Positions 49,311 to 62,863 of a stretch of DNA of 64,000 nucleotides are shown here, piece after piece. Position numbers and translations under genes: made by a program. The DNA comes from Neurospora tetraspora. Its lineage: Eukaryota > Ascomycota > Sordariomycetes > Sordariales > Sordariaceae. Under the pieces are notes generated by a model. It was not told the DNA's origin, searched no databases, and worked only from the letters and a program-made list of their open reading frames with translations. How positions within the stretch are numbered: position 1 is the stretch's first letter; the number at the start of each line of letters is the position of its first letter. The stretch covers positions 310,001 to 374,000 of the forward strand of contig NW_026944386.1 in the NCBI RefSeq assembly GCF_033439725.1, in the 5' to 3' direction.

Positions 49311-52300
49311 AATGGTATATATAGTTTAGAATTGAATTTTATATACTATTATTATTATTATTATTATTATTTTATATTATATTATTTTTTAGGCCCAGCG
49401 GTGTAGTTTTATTAATTATTATAATATTATCCTTAACGATTATTTAGACCGACGAGTAAGCCGATAAAATAAGAAAAGTGCATTTCTATTGGATTCGTTA
49501 TCTTTAAACCTTTTATATTAAATTCGACGATATCGATTTCAAAGTAATTAAAATTTTAGTCCGTCTTAAGAAGAATTTTGACGAAATAAGTAATTATTTA
49601 TAGATTTTCGATAAAACCCTAATTCGGTTATTAACCGTTAGAAATCCTAATTTTCGATTTAATATTATTATATTAACAGTTAAAATAATATTTAATATAT
49701 ATAATCGATTTGCGTCCGTAAAAATTATTGAAGGGGAATTTAAAATATAGAGGGAATTGCGAGAATAGAAGGACGGAAAGTGATTTATTCATATAGGATA
49801 CGAAGAAATTTTAAGTTATCGATTTTTATTATAATATAAATAGAATATTGAGTTTGTTTATTTCTTCTTAAAATAAGCCCTAATCTCTTTTTATTTTAAT
49901 TAATTCCGTTTCCGGTTTGGATACGATTCTACAGATTAATTACTTACTATAGCGTTTATTGCGCCTTTTACCCCTAATTTTGGGTTTACTTTAATATATA
50001 TAGTTAGAATTAGAGAAGTAAATTAATTGATTTTAGTTTTATCCATTTAATATAGGTAGTAGTGGGTGTTAGTTCTGAGTTTAGAAGGGTATTATATAGT
50101 CCTACAGATTTCCGGAATTATTATATTATAGGATGTAGCGTTACCTTTAATAAGTATACGGCTACTAATATTATTTATAGTCCCTATATTAATTTAGGTC
50201 CGTACTATATTAGTCCGGAGGATTGTGTTAATGATGTAGAAGGAGGATCATTAAGAGAAGATGCGTAGGACGGTATTAATAAGACGTTCTATTTTAAGGT
50301 TTTTAATATTTTAATATAAATTACGTAATTAGATTTTAATAATTTCTTTAATTTTAGGAATTGTTAAATTTAATATACCGAAACCGATTAGATATTATTA
50401 TTAAAAGTTAATAATCGAATAATTCAATTAGGATAAAGAGTTTTTATATAGTATATATAAATTAAATTTAAATATTTCTATATTAGATATAAAGAAATTT
50501 AATTTTAATATTTTTATAAAAGATTTTATATTAGTTAGAATTATAAAAAGCAACCCAATTTAAAACGAATTATTAGTTAACGAACTTATTAATAAAATTA
50601 TTAATATAATTTTTATTAAAAATATCCTTATTAACATTGTAGAAAGAAACGTAAGCCTTTACGGAATTGTAATTAATAAATTTATTAGTATTCTAGGCGC
50701 CTAATATTAGGTTAGAAATATAATTAGAGCGAAGGTTCCGAGTTCCGTCGGAATATATAAGTTTACCCTTTTAGACGGAATGGTTATTATTAGCGCTACC
50801 CCGATTACTTTCGGCGATTCGGACGACGGCGGAAGCGGAGGTAGCTCCCCAGGAGGCTTTTTAAGTCTATTAGGCGGTCTTTCGAATAGTAGTTCCAATA
50901 ATAATTCCAATTTAGCATTAGGAAGTCGAATCCTATATATTTCTAACGTTATACCCTATAAATATTAAAAATAATAAATAGAAATTTATTAGCGTAGGAC
51001 TTTTTTTAATTTAATTTTGATTATAGTATTAGTAACGGGTTTAAATCCTTCTTTATTGGTAAGACCAAGTATTATTTGGACCTTTATTTGTAAGCGGAAT
51101 ACGTTTATTATACAATTGAACTTTACCTAGCCCGGTATTAAAAATAATTAAAAGAAGTTCCCGACCTATTTTAAAACCCTACGTTTAAATAGTAGACCGA
51201 ATAATTTTTATATAATAATAAGTATAAAGCGACAATTACCGCTATCGGCCTTTTAATTTATATTATTAAATAATTCGGGTTTAAAATTTATAAATCCTTT
51301 ATTTAATTTATTAATAATAAATTTATAATCAACTATAATAGGAAAGAATTTTCGATCCGTACTTTCGCTATATAATTATTTAAATATATTAAGAATATTG
51401 GCAAGTCCAACAATCTTTAGATTCTTATTAGACTTTAGAACTCTGTATATACCGATTTCCATTATAGTATTATGGTTCCGACGGTCTATAATATTCGCGA
51501 TAATTATTTATATTTCCTTAACGAGAAGGTTAAAGTTCTTTACGAAAAAATAAACAATAAATCTTATACTCATTTCGTAGGGGAAAGTATAGAGAACGGT
51601 TACTTAATTAAAATCGATACCGCAATATAGGGAGAGAGGGACCGTAAAAGAAGTCCCGCAATTTGTAGTAAAAAAGATTTCAGTTAGGGAAGAGGATTTA
51701 AGAGAGATTATATTACTAGAAAGGATAATTATTATAATTATAATTATAATTTTTAAGTAGATTCTAATCGAAATTAGGGCTATAAAAACGGTAATAATAT
51801 TCGGCGCTATAATTATTTTCGTAGAGAAGTTTATAATAGTAATAAATATTCTAATAGTTATTTTTATATTAACTTTAACAACGTTAAAATTAATAAAAAA
51901 GTTTATAAAATAAACGAATTCGAATATATTATAGTTAATAAAAGAGATAAGTCCGAAGACGGTTATAATAAATACTATTATATTACAACTAAATTTTATA
52001 ATAATAAGTAGGAATATATAAGATGGGTGTTATATTACTAATTGCTAATAGAAGACGTAAGGTCCGATATTAATTCCAATACCGAAATTACTATACTAAT
52101 TTGGAGGCCGTCTCAGCGCTAGCTTATAATTAATATTATCGATACTTTAAATATTTCTAACGCCTTTTATTAAATATTTATAAACGGACTAAACGAAATT
52201 AATTTTAATCCGTTGGAATTAAAAATTGACAGTAAAGCCAAAAGTACCAATTTTACTTTTTATAAATATTAAATAATTAAAATTAATACTAAATTTATAT

Positions 52301-55300
52301 ATAAGCCGACCGCCCTTTTATAAAAGACGACCTACTTTTAAATCCTTATTCGAAGAAACTTTAAAGGAAAAGATATTAAATTTTACTTAGATTTAAACGC
52401 GTCTAATATTTTAGTAAATTAGGAATTCGTTATTAGATTTGCTAAAAACTTACGTTATTAATCTTTTAAAAGATATAAAATAATTAGTATTTTTAAATTT
52501 TAATATATAATAGAATAAATCGAATTCAATTTCTACTTCGCTAAACGGATTAAAAGTATTTTGATTATTAACTATTTCTAAATCTGGACTAATATAATCC
52601 CTAACTTCGCTCCTAAATTACTTTTTAATATTTATTTCCATATTAATTACGGAGTTAGTATTAATTTTTACGATAGGGAAGTAAAATTTCGGTTAGTATA
52701 TGGAATAAAGGTAAAAGGATATATATATATTAAAAAATTCAAAATTAATACTTAATTTAATTATAAGGAGATAAAGTTTATTTTAATATTCTTAATATTT
52801 TAATAGCCCTACGAAAGGTTATAATTAAATTAAGAATAGTTATCCCCGTTTATTGGAAAATTAATGTGGTAGTTTATTATTTAAACCTCCTACTAAATTT
52901 CTATAAGGCAGACCCGAAGGTATATTATTTTAAATTTAAATATAATACTATTTTACATTATATTATTACTATACGTACTTTAAAGGTTGTTGTAGTCTTT
53001 AACCGCGCGCATTAGCCTATTATAATTAAGCTACCGGAAATCTTAGGATATATTTACGAATATATTAGTAATAAAATCATTATAATAGTCGATTCTAACG
53101 ATTTTAAATATTTTATACTAATTATAGAAGCTAGTTTTATTCTAATTTAGTACGTTCTATTTTTTAATAAGAAAGCGAAGTAATTTATTATATATTTATA
53201 AGAGGTTAAGCTTGGTATTAGTAAGGATCCGTTAATTGTAGGGAGGCGTAAAAGTTTTAAACTGCCGTCATAGGAATTTAATAAGCTGGATAATATCCGC
53301 GATGTAAAGACGAAAGTTAGAGTTAACGTGTATTATAAAAATACCGAATTTGTATAGACTTTTACGGAGGTAATTAATGGTTTTAACGTTTTTTAGGATT
53401 GCGGGATTATTCTTATAGTTGAAGATAATAAGATACGTATTGATTTAATCGAAGGTTAGTAAAATTAGAGGCGTGCCATTTGAATATACCCCTTTAATTA
53501 TAAGGACTATATATTCTTAGATGAAATTCATAATCGATTATACGTTTAAAGGCGGATAAATTTTATAAAATAATTTGCGCCGTTTATATACCCGGTATTT
53601 ATTATTTAGAGAAAGGGTACTTCGGGAGAGAAAGGACGTATTATATCCGACTTCCGTCCGTTGAACGAAGTAGTTATCTTGGATATTTATCCTTTGCCGG
53701 ACTAGTAAAATATATTATTTTTTCTATCTTTAATATTTTGTGTTTCTTTTATTAATTATTAGTATATTCTAAATATAAGGATTAGATAGTTGTAATTAAC
53801 CTGCGCGGGTTCGAATAATTTAATGTAGTTCTAATAGGTTTTAAGAATGCTTTAGCTTTCGTTTAGTATTTTATAGATTATTATTTTTTTCGAATATAAA
53901 TATTTTGTACGAGCCTATATCGATAATATAATTGTATTTAATAAGTTGGTTAAAAAGTACGTCGAATATTTAAATACTATTCTTCGTATCATTAATAAGT
54001 ATTATGCTTGTATTGATGTAGATAAATCCTTCGTAGAATACCCCTCGGTTAAATTCTTTGGTTATATAATCGATAGCGAAGGGATTTAACGTACGGAAAA
54101 TTATATTAAAGCCTTTTATAAAATTAAATTCCTTAATATTTTTAAGGCGTTAGAAATTTATTTCGGAATAGCCAGCTAGCTTCGATTATTTATCTTGTAG
54201 TTCTAAATTTATAGTACCTTATTCGAGCGGCGTCAGACCGAATTCTTGCGCTAAGGCCAAAAAACTAGTAAGCTATTAGCCGACGCCTCTAAAAACGTTC
54301 GTAAAGTATATATAGCTTGTATTAAATTTAAATTAATTAAAAATAAATTTAAAATTTTCGAAAATATATAAGAGGATTTATATAAATAAGTAAAATAATA
54401 GTACTATCGCCGCTCTAAAATTTTATAGTCCAAAATTAAAGCCTATTAATAGGGTTTTGTAAGTATAATTTTCTAATTCGCCGGGGAATAGGACGGAGAA
54501 TTAATCCCGGCTAAGGATATTCTTATTAAATAAATTTAACCGGTTGCTTATATATTACACGAAACTAGCCCAACTGAGAAACGGTACGGATCTACTGAAA
54601 TTAAAGTCGTTGTAATTATATAGGTTTTAAAGAAGTAGTATAAAATAATTTAATTAAACAAATACCTGGTTAATATCCTAACGGACTACTCTCTAATTAA
54701 GGGAATTTTTAAATATATTTCTTTTATTACTATGGATTTTAATAAAGCGAATTTAAAGTTAGCGGATGTTATAAATTGGGCGTTCTAATTCCGGCTTAAC
54801 GTATAGTGTATCCTAGGGCCGCTTAATATAGTGCCCGATGCGTTATCCCGGCTCCCGATAAAGCTGGATCGGTATACCGATTGCGATAATGTCGACCAAC
54901 TTACGCGTCGTTTAACTTCGAGGTCGGGGACATAATATACCTCCGGTTCGGAAGGGGATATTATTTACTTAGGAAGCCGAAGCCGAAGTGGTTAGTAAAA
55001 CGCTTTAGTCTTTCAAAAATTGTGCGTAAAGTCGGTAGGTTTATTTACGAATTTAATTTCCCTGCTAATTTACGTATATACTTAGTAGTATCTATAATTT
55101 ACCTATAAAAGCCTAAGTAAGGGCCTAACCCCTTTAAGCGCGAAGGAAACACTATTAAAATTGTTACATTTAATAATTAATTTAAATTCGTAATTAAAAG
55201 AATTTTAACCTATTGGATTCGGATTTATAAGCGTAAGAGCGAAGTTATTAAATACTTTATTCGCCCTAAGAGTAGAAGTAATATTAATAATAAATAAGTT

Positions 55301-58300
55301 TATTATTCGGTTTTTATTATTTTATTAAAGGATGTAGTTTATAATTATAAACTTCAATATTTAATCGATTAGGAAGTTAAAAGAGCGAAGTCTAATTATA
55401 TCCTACTTAAATTCGTTAAAGTAAAGGAAATTCTTTTTTTAAAGGGTGTATAATAGTAAATTTGCCTACTATTAATAAAAAATATATTCGCTTTATAAAA
55501 ATTAACGTATTTATTCGCTATAATATATATTTTATAAAGTGGATATAAAGCCATTTTAATATAGTATATTAATATTGCCGGCTAAATCTAGCCGGCCGGT
55601 ACGGTAGGGCGAATTTACTTTTATTAGAATTGTTATTTAATTAACGTTCGGGCCTTTTAGCCTACGTATATTTCTTTATTATTTCAATTTTACAGTTATA
55701 TTTTATTTTTCTTTTTTTCTACTATATATTTACGTTTTTTTATTGTAGGGGAATTATTTTACTATATTATACGGATATTTTATTGCTACCCGTTCTACTG
55801 TTTTAACATAAGGAATATCGTTTTTATTTTCCCTTCTAATAAAATTTCCTTATATTTTCAAAGAGGTAGAATTTGTTGCGGTCGAAATCGATTAGGTTGG
55901 AAACGTATAGGGTAAATCTAAATTTATATTAAAATATATAGGAGTAAGGATAGCGCTTAACCCATTTACAGAGGCCTAATGTAATAAAAGGGTAGTTATT
56001 CCGAATAATAATTAAATCGAATTAGTCGAAATCGTCCGCTATTATATTAACCCTAATGAATTTAATATTTGGGAGGAAGGAATTTAATATTAAAACAAAA
56101 GAATCCTCAAAATTATTTACCGTTCCATTTTATTAATAGTTAATAAATTAAATTTATAAGATAGAGGCGTTATTTATATTACTGGAATTAACATTAATTT
56201 AATTAAAATTACTACCCTTTAATTCGTTGTTACTTTTAGTTCCGAATTTATTACTCAAATACTAGTGGAAAATTCTACGGCTTTAATTATATTCGTTGTA
56301 ATCCCATTAATAAAAGTATAATTAAATTCTACTATATTCATACTTTCGCTAAAAGTTAAACTTAGGGTTTATATGTATTTAAATTTATTTATAATAATAT
56401 TGTCCCTTCTAATAGGAACCGGTATAATTATTTAATCCCTATAGACGATTCGGAGAGGATTTAAAACCCTTAGGTCTAATTTAAGATTTCGGTAATTTAG
56501 AATCAATTCCAATTACTGCTTATAGAACCCCGTTTCGGCATTATTATTAATAAAGTTAATTCCAACATCGTCGGAGCTTTTTATTTAATTGTAATTAGAA
56601 TTATTATTGCTATAAACGCTTAAATCGCTCTTTATAATTATTATAAAGAATATTAAATTCTTTTTTTAATTTAATTCCCCCGACGCTTAAGTTGTACTTA
56701 AAGTGCTTTATTATATTTAAGAAAGTTGGGATCGCGAGTGTATAATAGTATATTTATTTATTAATTATTATAAATCGTTAGGAATTTTTATTTAGATTCT
56801 TACTTTCGAAGATAGTAAGTAGGATCCGATTTAGGAGGATTTATTTAAATAAATCGGCTAACTCCTAAATAAAATTTCAATTATTAATTATAATAAAATA
56901 TTACATATTAATAATAATAAATAATATAGCAGATTCGTTACAGTCCTTAAAATTACTACCGGTTAAAATAATATAATTAGAGCCGGCTATATTAATCTTA
57001 ATAAAATTGTAATTTTCTTTAAAAGTTATTACTTTAATATTAATATTTACGAAGTTAAATTCCTTAAGAAAGTCCCGGATAGTAAAGTCGATAAGGACGA
57101 GGATAAATCGGAAAACGAAAAGGACGTCGAAATCGATAATAACGTCCTAACTAATAATATTATAACTAATAATTACGCTTTCGACTTTTTTAAAGGCGAA
57201 TTTAATAATAAATTTTACGGAAATATAATTATTTATCATTTCGCTCTTATACATTTCGAAATTAATTTAAATAAATTCGCTTATATTTATAAAGGCCCGG
57301 CATTCGCTTTATATTGTTAGGTTCGCGCTCATTTTTAATACTTTTATAATAATACCGATATTACTATCCCCGCTTTATTTAAAAATTATATTAGCTTTTT
57401 AGAAATACCTTTCGTTTGTTAATTTCGGTATAAGGCCGTTTAATTTATTTCGATTATATATAATTCTAACGATTATAAAGAATAGGATGAGGCTACTCTT
57501 AGTCGAATGAACTTCTTTATATACTATTATACGAATAATAATATTAATTTATTAAAATAAATAAATTCAGTATTTATAAAAATTAATTATATTTAATTAA
57601 ATTATATCGATTCGGACGAATTTAATAGTAATAATTTACGTCGTAATATAGAAGACGAACTTTATTTTCGTAATTTATTATATTCCGAATTTATTAAATT
57701 TCAATAAAATATAATAGACTATATTAACAATTATATTAATAATTGTTTATCGATTTTAATTAATTTACATTTGCGTATCAAATTTATGAATAGTTTAATA
57801 ATTTATAAGTTTATTTTTATTTACTTTTAGTAAATTATATAAAAAACGTTTAAAGATATTAATAATAAATTTAAAAGTTTCGGTTTAATTATTTAAAATT
57901 GTATTAAAAGTAAGGATTTTAATATTAAAATAAGCGACCCCAATTCGCCTATTATAATTATTATTTAATAATTATCCGCCGTTTACTATGGTATATTATC
58001 TTCTACTGAACTAAGCCGTTAGGGTCGGAATTTATTCGGTACAGGTTCGGGCTATACTTTGCCTAGTACCGACCGTTTTTTTCTACTTATTTAAACCGGA
58101 GGATTAAATAATTTGGTTTTATTATCGTCGACTTTAATAATTTTTACCGGCTTTCCTATTAAAACTCCGAAGCCTTATAGAACTAGAATAATGAAGGTCG
58201 ACGAATGTACCGAATAATGTTCTAATGTACGTAAGAAGCGTCGTCCTATTACTATTAAAAAGAATAAAGGAAAGGAAGTTACTTTTTATTACTTAATTTA

Positions 58301-58589
58301 ATTAGAATCGGCGAAGGGTACCGAAATTATTTTAGTTGGACCTTTTAAAGTTAGCCCTAGTAGTCCGAAATCCACCGAAAATATAATCGGTAATTTCTTC
58401 TTTAATTTGGAAGCTATTAATATTGAGGATACTTTATAAGGTTTAGTCTAATTTAAAATACGGAAGTTATTATAGGTAGAAGATACCAGTAGAAGCCGAA
58501 GACGCTAGTAGTATAAATATATATATAGTTATAATAATAAATAGACGTCAGCGTAGTAATTATTTTTCGATACCCCGAGAAATATTATA

Positions 58590-58947
58590 TATCGGAATAG
58601 GCTAGTGTATATCTAGTACTTTGTGCCGGACGTTAGTCCGGTCTGGCAGTGCCAAATATAATATTAGATATAGATAGTTATTCGCCTTCTCTCCTCTTAA
58701 GGGAGAGGGTTAATTAATTATTTTTATATAATTAGAAATATTTGTTTAATAAAACTATTCATTAATATAAGTCCTAAGTTGTACTTATTTAATTTCAATA
58801 TTACTAAGCTTGATATTAATCCTAGTATTGAGCCCGACTTTATTGACTTTAGCGTAGGATTAGAGGTTGAACTTATTATGGTCGATTTTGACCATGCTGA
58901 GGCTAGCTAGTCAGGTGTAGATAGTAAATACTAAGCACTTCATAACA
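58590..58947 (+). repeat. 3' LTR of element C
   Basis: 358 bp, matched along its length by 48952-49310 and ending CTTCATAACA. Differences are mostly C/T and G/A. Confidence 0.9.
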
Positions 58948-60235
58948 ATTATTAATTATCTATAAATTAATTTTAGCCTTCTATCCTTAAATTAACGCTT
59001 AAATAGAATGTATTTATATAGAAATAGAATAATTTTTATAACTTTATATTAATTAGGTATAAATTAATTGGGCGAAATAATTACTAATTACAGAGTTTAT
59101 TAGAAATAATATTGTATCGTTGTTAATAGGTATTTCTCCCTTCTTCGCTAATTATAGCTACTATTTACGGATAGGTACTAAGCGTCGTATTCTACTACCC
59201 TCCAATTTTTCCCTAACCTAATTGAAAAAATACTATAAAGTATTTAAATTAGCGGACTATTTCTAATAGATTTGGGATTTCGTTATTTGATAAATCCAGC
59301 GGATTTAAAAGCGATACGAAAATGATACTAATAAGAAATATATCAATTTTCTTAAATACTACCCTAATAATATAATTTTATTAAATACGATAAACTTCAT
59401 TAACGGTCGGCTATATTTAAAGTTCTATTTACGATAGGAAGGCCCCTTTTACGTTATTTAAGTAGAGAATTATACGGTATATTTCGTATTCCTAACTAAT
59501 ATAAAGTATTCGCTAGTATTTTACATTTCTATAGTATAGCTATAAATCGGTAGAGGCCTTCCTAGTTAGAATATATCCTTTGACGTAAAGGTAAATAACA
59601 GGCGCGTAATAATTAGGACGGACAATTATAAGGAATAGGAAGAATAGGACTTCGAAAGGTTTATTGATTGCGCTTAGTTCGGCAGTAATTATTATTAGTA
59701 CTATTACATCGAATAGAAGGGTGACCACTAGCCGATTTAGGAATTTAAGAATAATATTATTAATTACGAAGAAATATTCTAATATTTTTATAATGAATTT
59801 TCTAATAAACTTATACTACTAAACGTAGAAGCTATATTAATTAGACGCGCTCTAATACTAGTTACCGTTCTAGTACCGGCTATTATTCCCGTACCTCCGG
59901 TACCCTTAAAACGTTAGTTTGCCTGCGTCGTTTAATAAACTAAGATTACTATTACCGTTATTGATATTATTTAGCCGTTGCCCAACACAGTTACAATTAC
60001 GATAAAGCCGGAAAATAAATTTATAATATACGAAGAACGGGGATTGGAAATAGTATTTACGAGGATAGTAAGACGTTTAATGGATATTTAGTTTGGTCGA
60101 GTACTAAAGAAGGAGTTTGTAGACTATAATAAGATGTTAGAGAATTACGAGAAGAGTTTGAGATAAATAATCTAGAATATTATTATATATATATATAAAT
60201 TCGAAATTATTAGAATTTCTTTTAAAGGGGGATAG

Positions 60236-60601
60236 TATTATAGGGTTAGTTTATAATATTCTCGTACTATATTAACTACTTCGTATGCTATGCTTAGAGC
60301 ATAGTAGTTATATATAGCTGTACGTGTGATGGCATTTGTGGGATGCATCTGTCATTACAACTATATAAGACCACTTGAGCGACCGAATTGCCAGCTTCAG
60401 TTACTTGTACCCTTTTGCGGGAACACGGGCTGGTTAGTGTAGTGGTCTGCCACCACCGTGACAGTACGTATACGCGTACACGGACTGGCCTGCTAGGGCT
60501 CTTGCCTATATAGCCAGTCCTCTACGCACACCTTCCTTTCCTCTCCTCCGTACAATAACGTATATCTTACCCTATACCTAATAGTTCCTCGCCCCGTGAT
60601 A
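60236..60601 (+). repeat. 3' LTR of element A, interrupted by a 138-bp insertion
   Basis: The LTR measures 366 bp; removing the insertion and one copy of its duplication leaves exactly 222 bp, the length of the 5' LTR. It ends CCCCGTGATA and is followed by the GGGCT target duplication (60602-60606). Confidence 0.9.
60326..60463. mobile_element. Short unmutated insertion in the element A 3' LTR, unclassified
   Basis: A 138-bp segment (GTGATGGCATTTG ... CCGTGACA) absent from the 5' LTR is flanked by perfect 6-bp GTACGT repeats (60320-60325, 60464-60469). Its composition is GC-normal with intact CpA, unlike everything around it, so it inserted after RIP. It contains a TATATAAG box (near 60367) and, near its right end, a segment like the D-arm/A box of a tRNA (TGGTTAGTGTAGTGG, 60431-60445). 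Without a B box it is not a standard SINE. A solo LTR of a miniature element is the alternative, given near TG...CA ends. Confidence 0.75.
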
Positions 60602-62863
60602 GGGCTATTTCTTTTATAAATTTATAAAAGTAACGCGTAGTATCGATAATATTAATTCGAATATGTTAATTTAGGCGAGTGCTAGTAAGTAAATCCCTAT
60701 CCTTTTTTTGTTTAATTAATATACTTTACTTAAATTAATTCAATATATTACAAAGGCGAAGGCACTTCGTTCTTATAAATACTATATACAATACGGATTA
60801 GTTTAGTTAACTATTCTATGCAATTTTTATTCGTAATAAATATAATTATTAGCTCTTTTATAATTACTTTTTTATAAAGAAAGCCAACGTAGATATTGTT
60901 AAAGTAGTACTATTAATAGTGAGGGGGTAAGTAATAGAGTATTGTAGTTAATTATAGTTACTTCGTTACTTTTTTATAAACGATTTAGCTATCGAATAAA
61001 AAGCTATAAAATTATCCTTCTCTGAATTAGAGGTTGAGTATTTACTCTATTATATTTATTATAAGCGGACCTTACGACGTAAATTAGTTAGCGGAAGGTA
61101 TAAAACCTATTTAGAATATATATTACGCTATTAAGAATTGATAGTTTGAAAGGATTTGTAATAAATTTATTTAGATTGCTCTTAATAGTTTATACGTATT
61201 CGATTTTGTACGATAGTATTTATAAATAAATTAGATTTCGAGGAAATAATATTAGGTAAATTACGTTCGTAAATATTCGCTTCTATTATTATAGGTATAA
61301 ATCCCATCTCCTTTTATTAGTACTTTTATTTAACCCCCCTAGTCCCCTGAAGAATTTGGAATAAAATCAAACTTAGGGAATATTGGAAGAAACTTAGAGA
61401 ATATCGGAGGAGATCTAAAGAATATTAGAGAAAATTTAAGAGTTATCGGCGCCCTTTCTTTTTTTATATTATTATTAATAGGGTTGTTATTACTTGCTTA
61501 CTTATGAACTTTTTTTACTAGTAGGTATTAATAATTAACCCTCTTAAAGGTTACTATTTTATGTTGAAATATAATAATATTATGATAATATAGTAATTCT
61601 CCCTTCTTAGTATCTTTAAATACACTCTCGATATCGACGGCCGGTATTTTGTTAAAATAATTAAGATAAAGAACGATTTTCGTAGTAAATTATTACGTAA
61701 AGTAGTTACTTACCTAGGTCTTGGCCGGTTCCCGTTACTAATATAATAACTTATTATATTTAAAATTAGGGCGGGTTACCATTTGGTTATAAATGGAAAA
61801 TATATATAGTTGCGAATCTTTAAGGATAGGGAAGGTATACTTTAGTATAAGTAAAAGTTTAATAGGCGTTGGCAATTGCCTTGTAAGTATCTCTAGTATT
61901 ACTATTTCTTTATTAGCTATCAAACGCTGATAGTAGAACGGTTAATATTTTAGTTAGAGGTTTAGTAATTGTACGGTTACAAGTTATATAAGATTAGGGA
62001 GTAAGAATGGTTAGTACTAATTATATTAGAAGTACCCTTTGTTCTAGCTGCTAAATAAAACGTATAGTCTATTATAGAAATGTAATTATAGCGATTCTAT
62101 AACTTCTAAAGGTAGGCTGGCTAGTAGTGTAGTATTAGTTCTTATTATATAGAGATAGGTAATACCTAGTATATTTAGAAGATGAGGGAGGGTTGTAGCC
62201 GTTTCGAGAACGCTATAAGGGAGTGGGAAAATATACTTTAGGAGGAACTATTAGTAAATTAAAGCTTTTTACTTATACCTTTAGTACTATTACAATAATA
62301 TTAACGACGTAGATTATAGTTATAGATATTAAGTTAGTTAACTAATTAGTACTCTAAATGACGATTTATACGATTTATATATTAATATATAGATAAATCT
62401 AGTCTTTTAGTAAATAGTATAGCTAGTTATACGTAAAAGACACTAGAAATATAGCTAGTTATAAATAGCACTAGAAATGCCAATATACTACATATTGCAT
62501 ATAGAGATTTATACGATATATACGATTTATATATAGATAAATCCAGTCTTTATAGTAATTTAGTATTATTTAGTGTAATTAGAAGTGGTGAGAGCAAGCT
62601 AGTATTATAATTATAGAAATGAAATTCAATACAAATATTTCTATTTGTATTAAATGTATTTGAACCACTTTTTAGTATAGCATTTATATATTACTATAAA
62701 TCCTTCTAATATATATACTAATCGATTGCTAGTAATTAGGGTATTTTATATAATAAGTTTAGTATTATTAGAGTTAATATTGTAATTGTAGTATTGAAAA
62801 TACAATTAATATATATATTAGTTAACCTTTATTTATTTTATAATTATTATTACTAATACGTAT
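60602..62863. other. AT-rich decayed DNA right of element A, unclassified
   Basis: This is the continuation of the sequence that element A split. It contains the heptad-repeat frame at 61349-61507, a plus-strand stretch near 61650-62340 that is unusually free of stops but matches no family I know, and two related AT-rich segments with ACGATTTATA and ATAGATAAATC words (about 62360-62415 and 62500-62565). Confidence 0.5.
61349..61507 (+). other. Heptad-repeat plus membrane-helix open frame (52 codons, no start)
   Basis: Four tandem 21-bp units (pattern AAxTTAGxGAATATxGGA) encode a heptad repeat N-L-x-N-I-x-x, followed directly by about 18 hydrophobic residues (F-F-I-L-L-L-I-G-L-L-L-L-A) and TGA at 61505-61507. 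This looks like a coiled coil with a C-terminal membrane anchor. It lacks an ATG and sits in decayed DNA, so it is probably an exon remnant. AT-rich DNA favours Leu/Ile codons, so the hydrophobic part alone is weak evidence. Confidence 0.4.

Larger units (their letters stand above)
48952..58947 (+). mobile_element. Gypsy-type LTR element C, nested in element A, RIP fossil
   Basis: LTRs of 359 and 358 bp (48952-49310; 58590-58947) frame a 10.0-kb element inserted in the integrase region of element A; flanks ATTAC/ATTAT are a possible, slightly offset target duplication. A TGGTAT word just after the 5' LTR fits a primer-binding site. On the plus strand gag-like sequence (about 49400-52100) is followed by pol with reverse transcriptase (about 53550-54200, Y-P-L-P-D motif near 53690), RNase H, and a chromodomain-type end near 54900-55400. 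About 3 kb of further coding-like sequence of unknown kind separates this from the 3' LTR. It is broken many tens of times by RIP and is old. Confidence 0.8.
41162..60601 (+). mobile_element. Gypsy-type LTR element A, RIP fossil hosting nested insertions
   Basis: Both LTRs are 222 bp once the insertion in the right one is set aside (41162-41383; 60236-60601), with GGGCT duplications outside. Net of the elements inserted in it, A is about 7.4 kb. Parts recognised on the plus strand: gag with a zinc-knuckle-like motif near 42990-43030; reverse transcriptase on either side of element B (about 44800-45140 and 47020-47600); RNase H (about 47640-48150); integrase on either side of element C (about 48500-48950 and from 58950); and a C-terminal part reaching about 60190, followed by a purine tract before the 3' LTR. 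It is thoroughly broken by RIP, with dozens of breaks, and is old. Confidence 0.85.

Noticed and set aside
39671-62863. Starship-type giant transposon with a DUF3435 tyrosine recombinase
   Set aside because: No DUF3435 motif could be read in the flanks of element A, and the size is fully explained by nested LTR elements.
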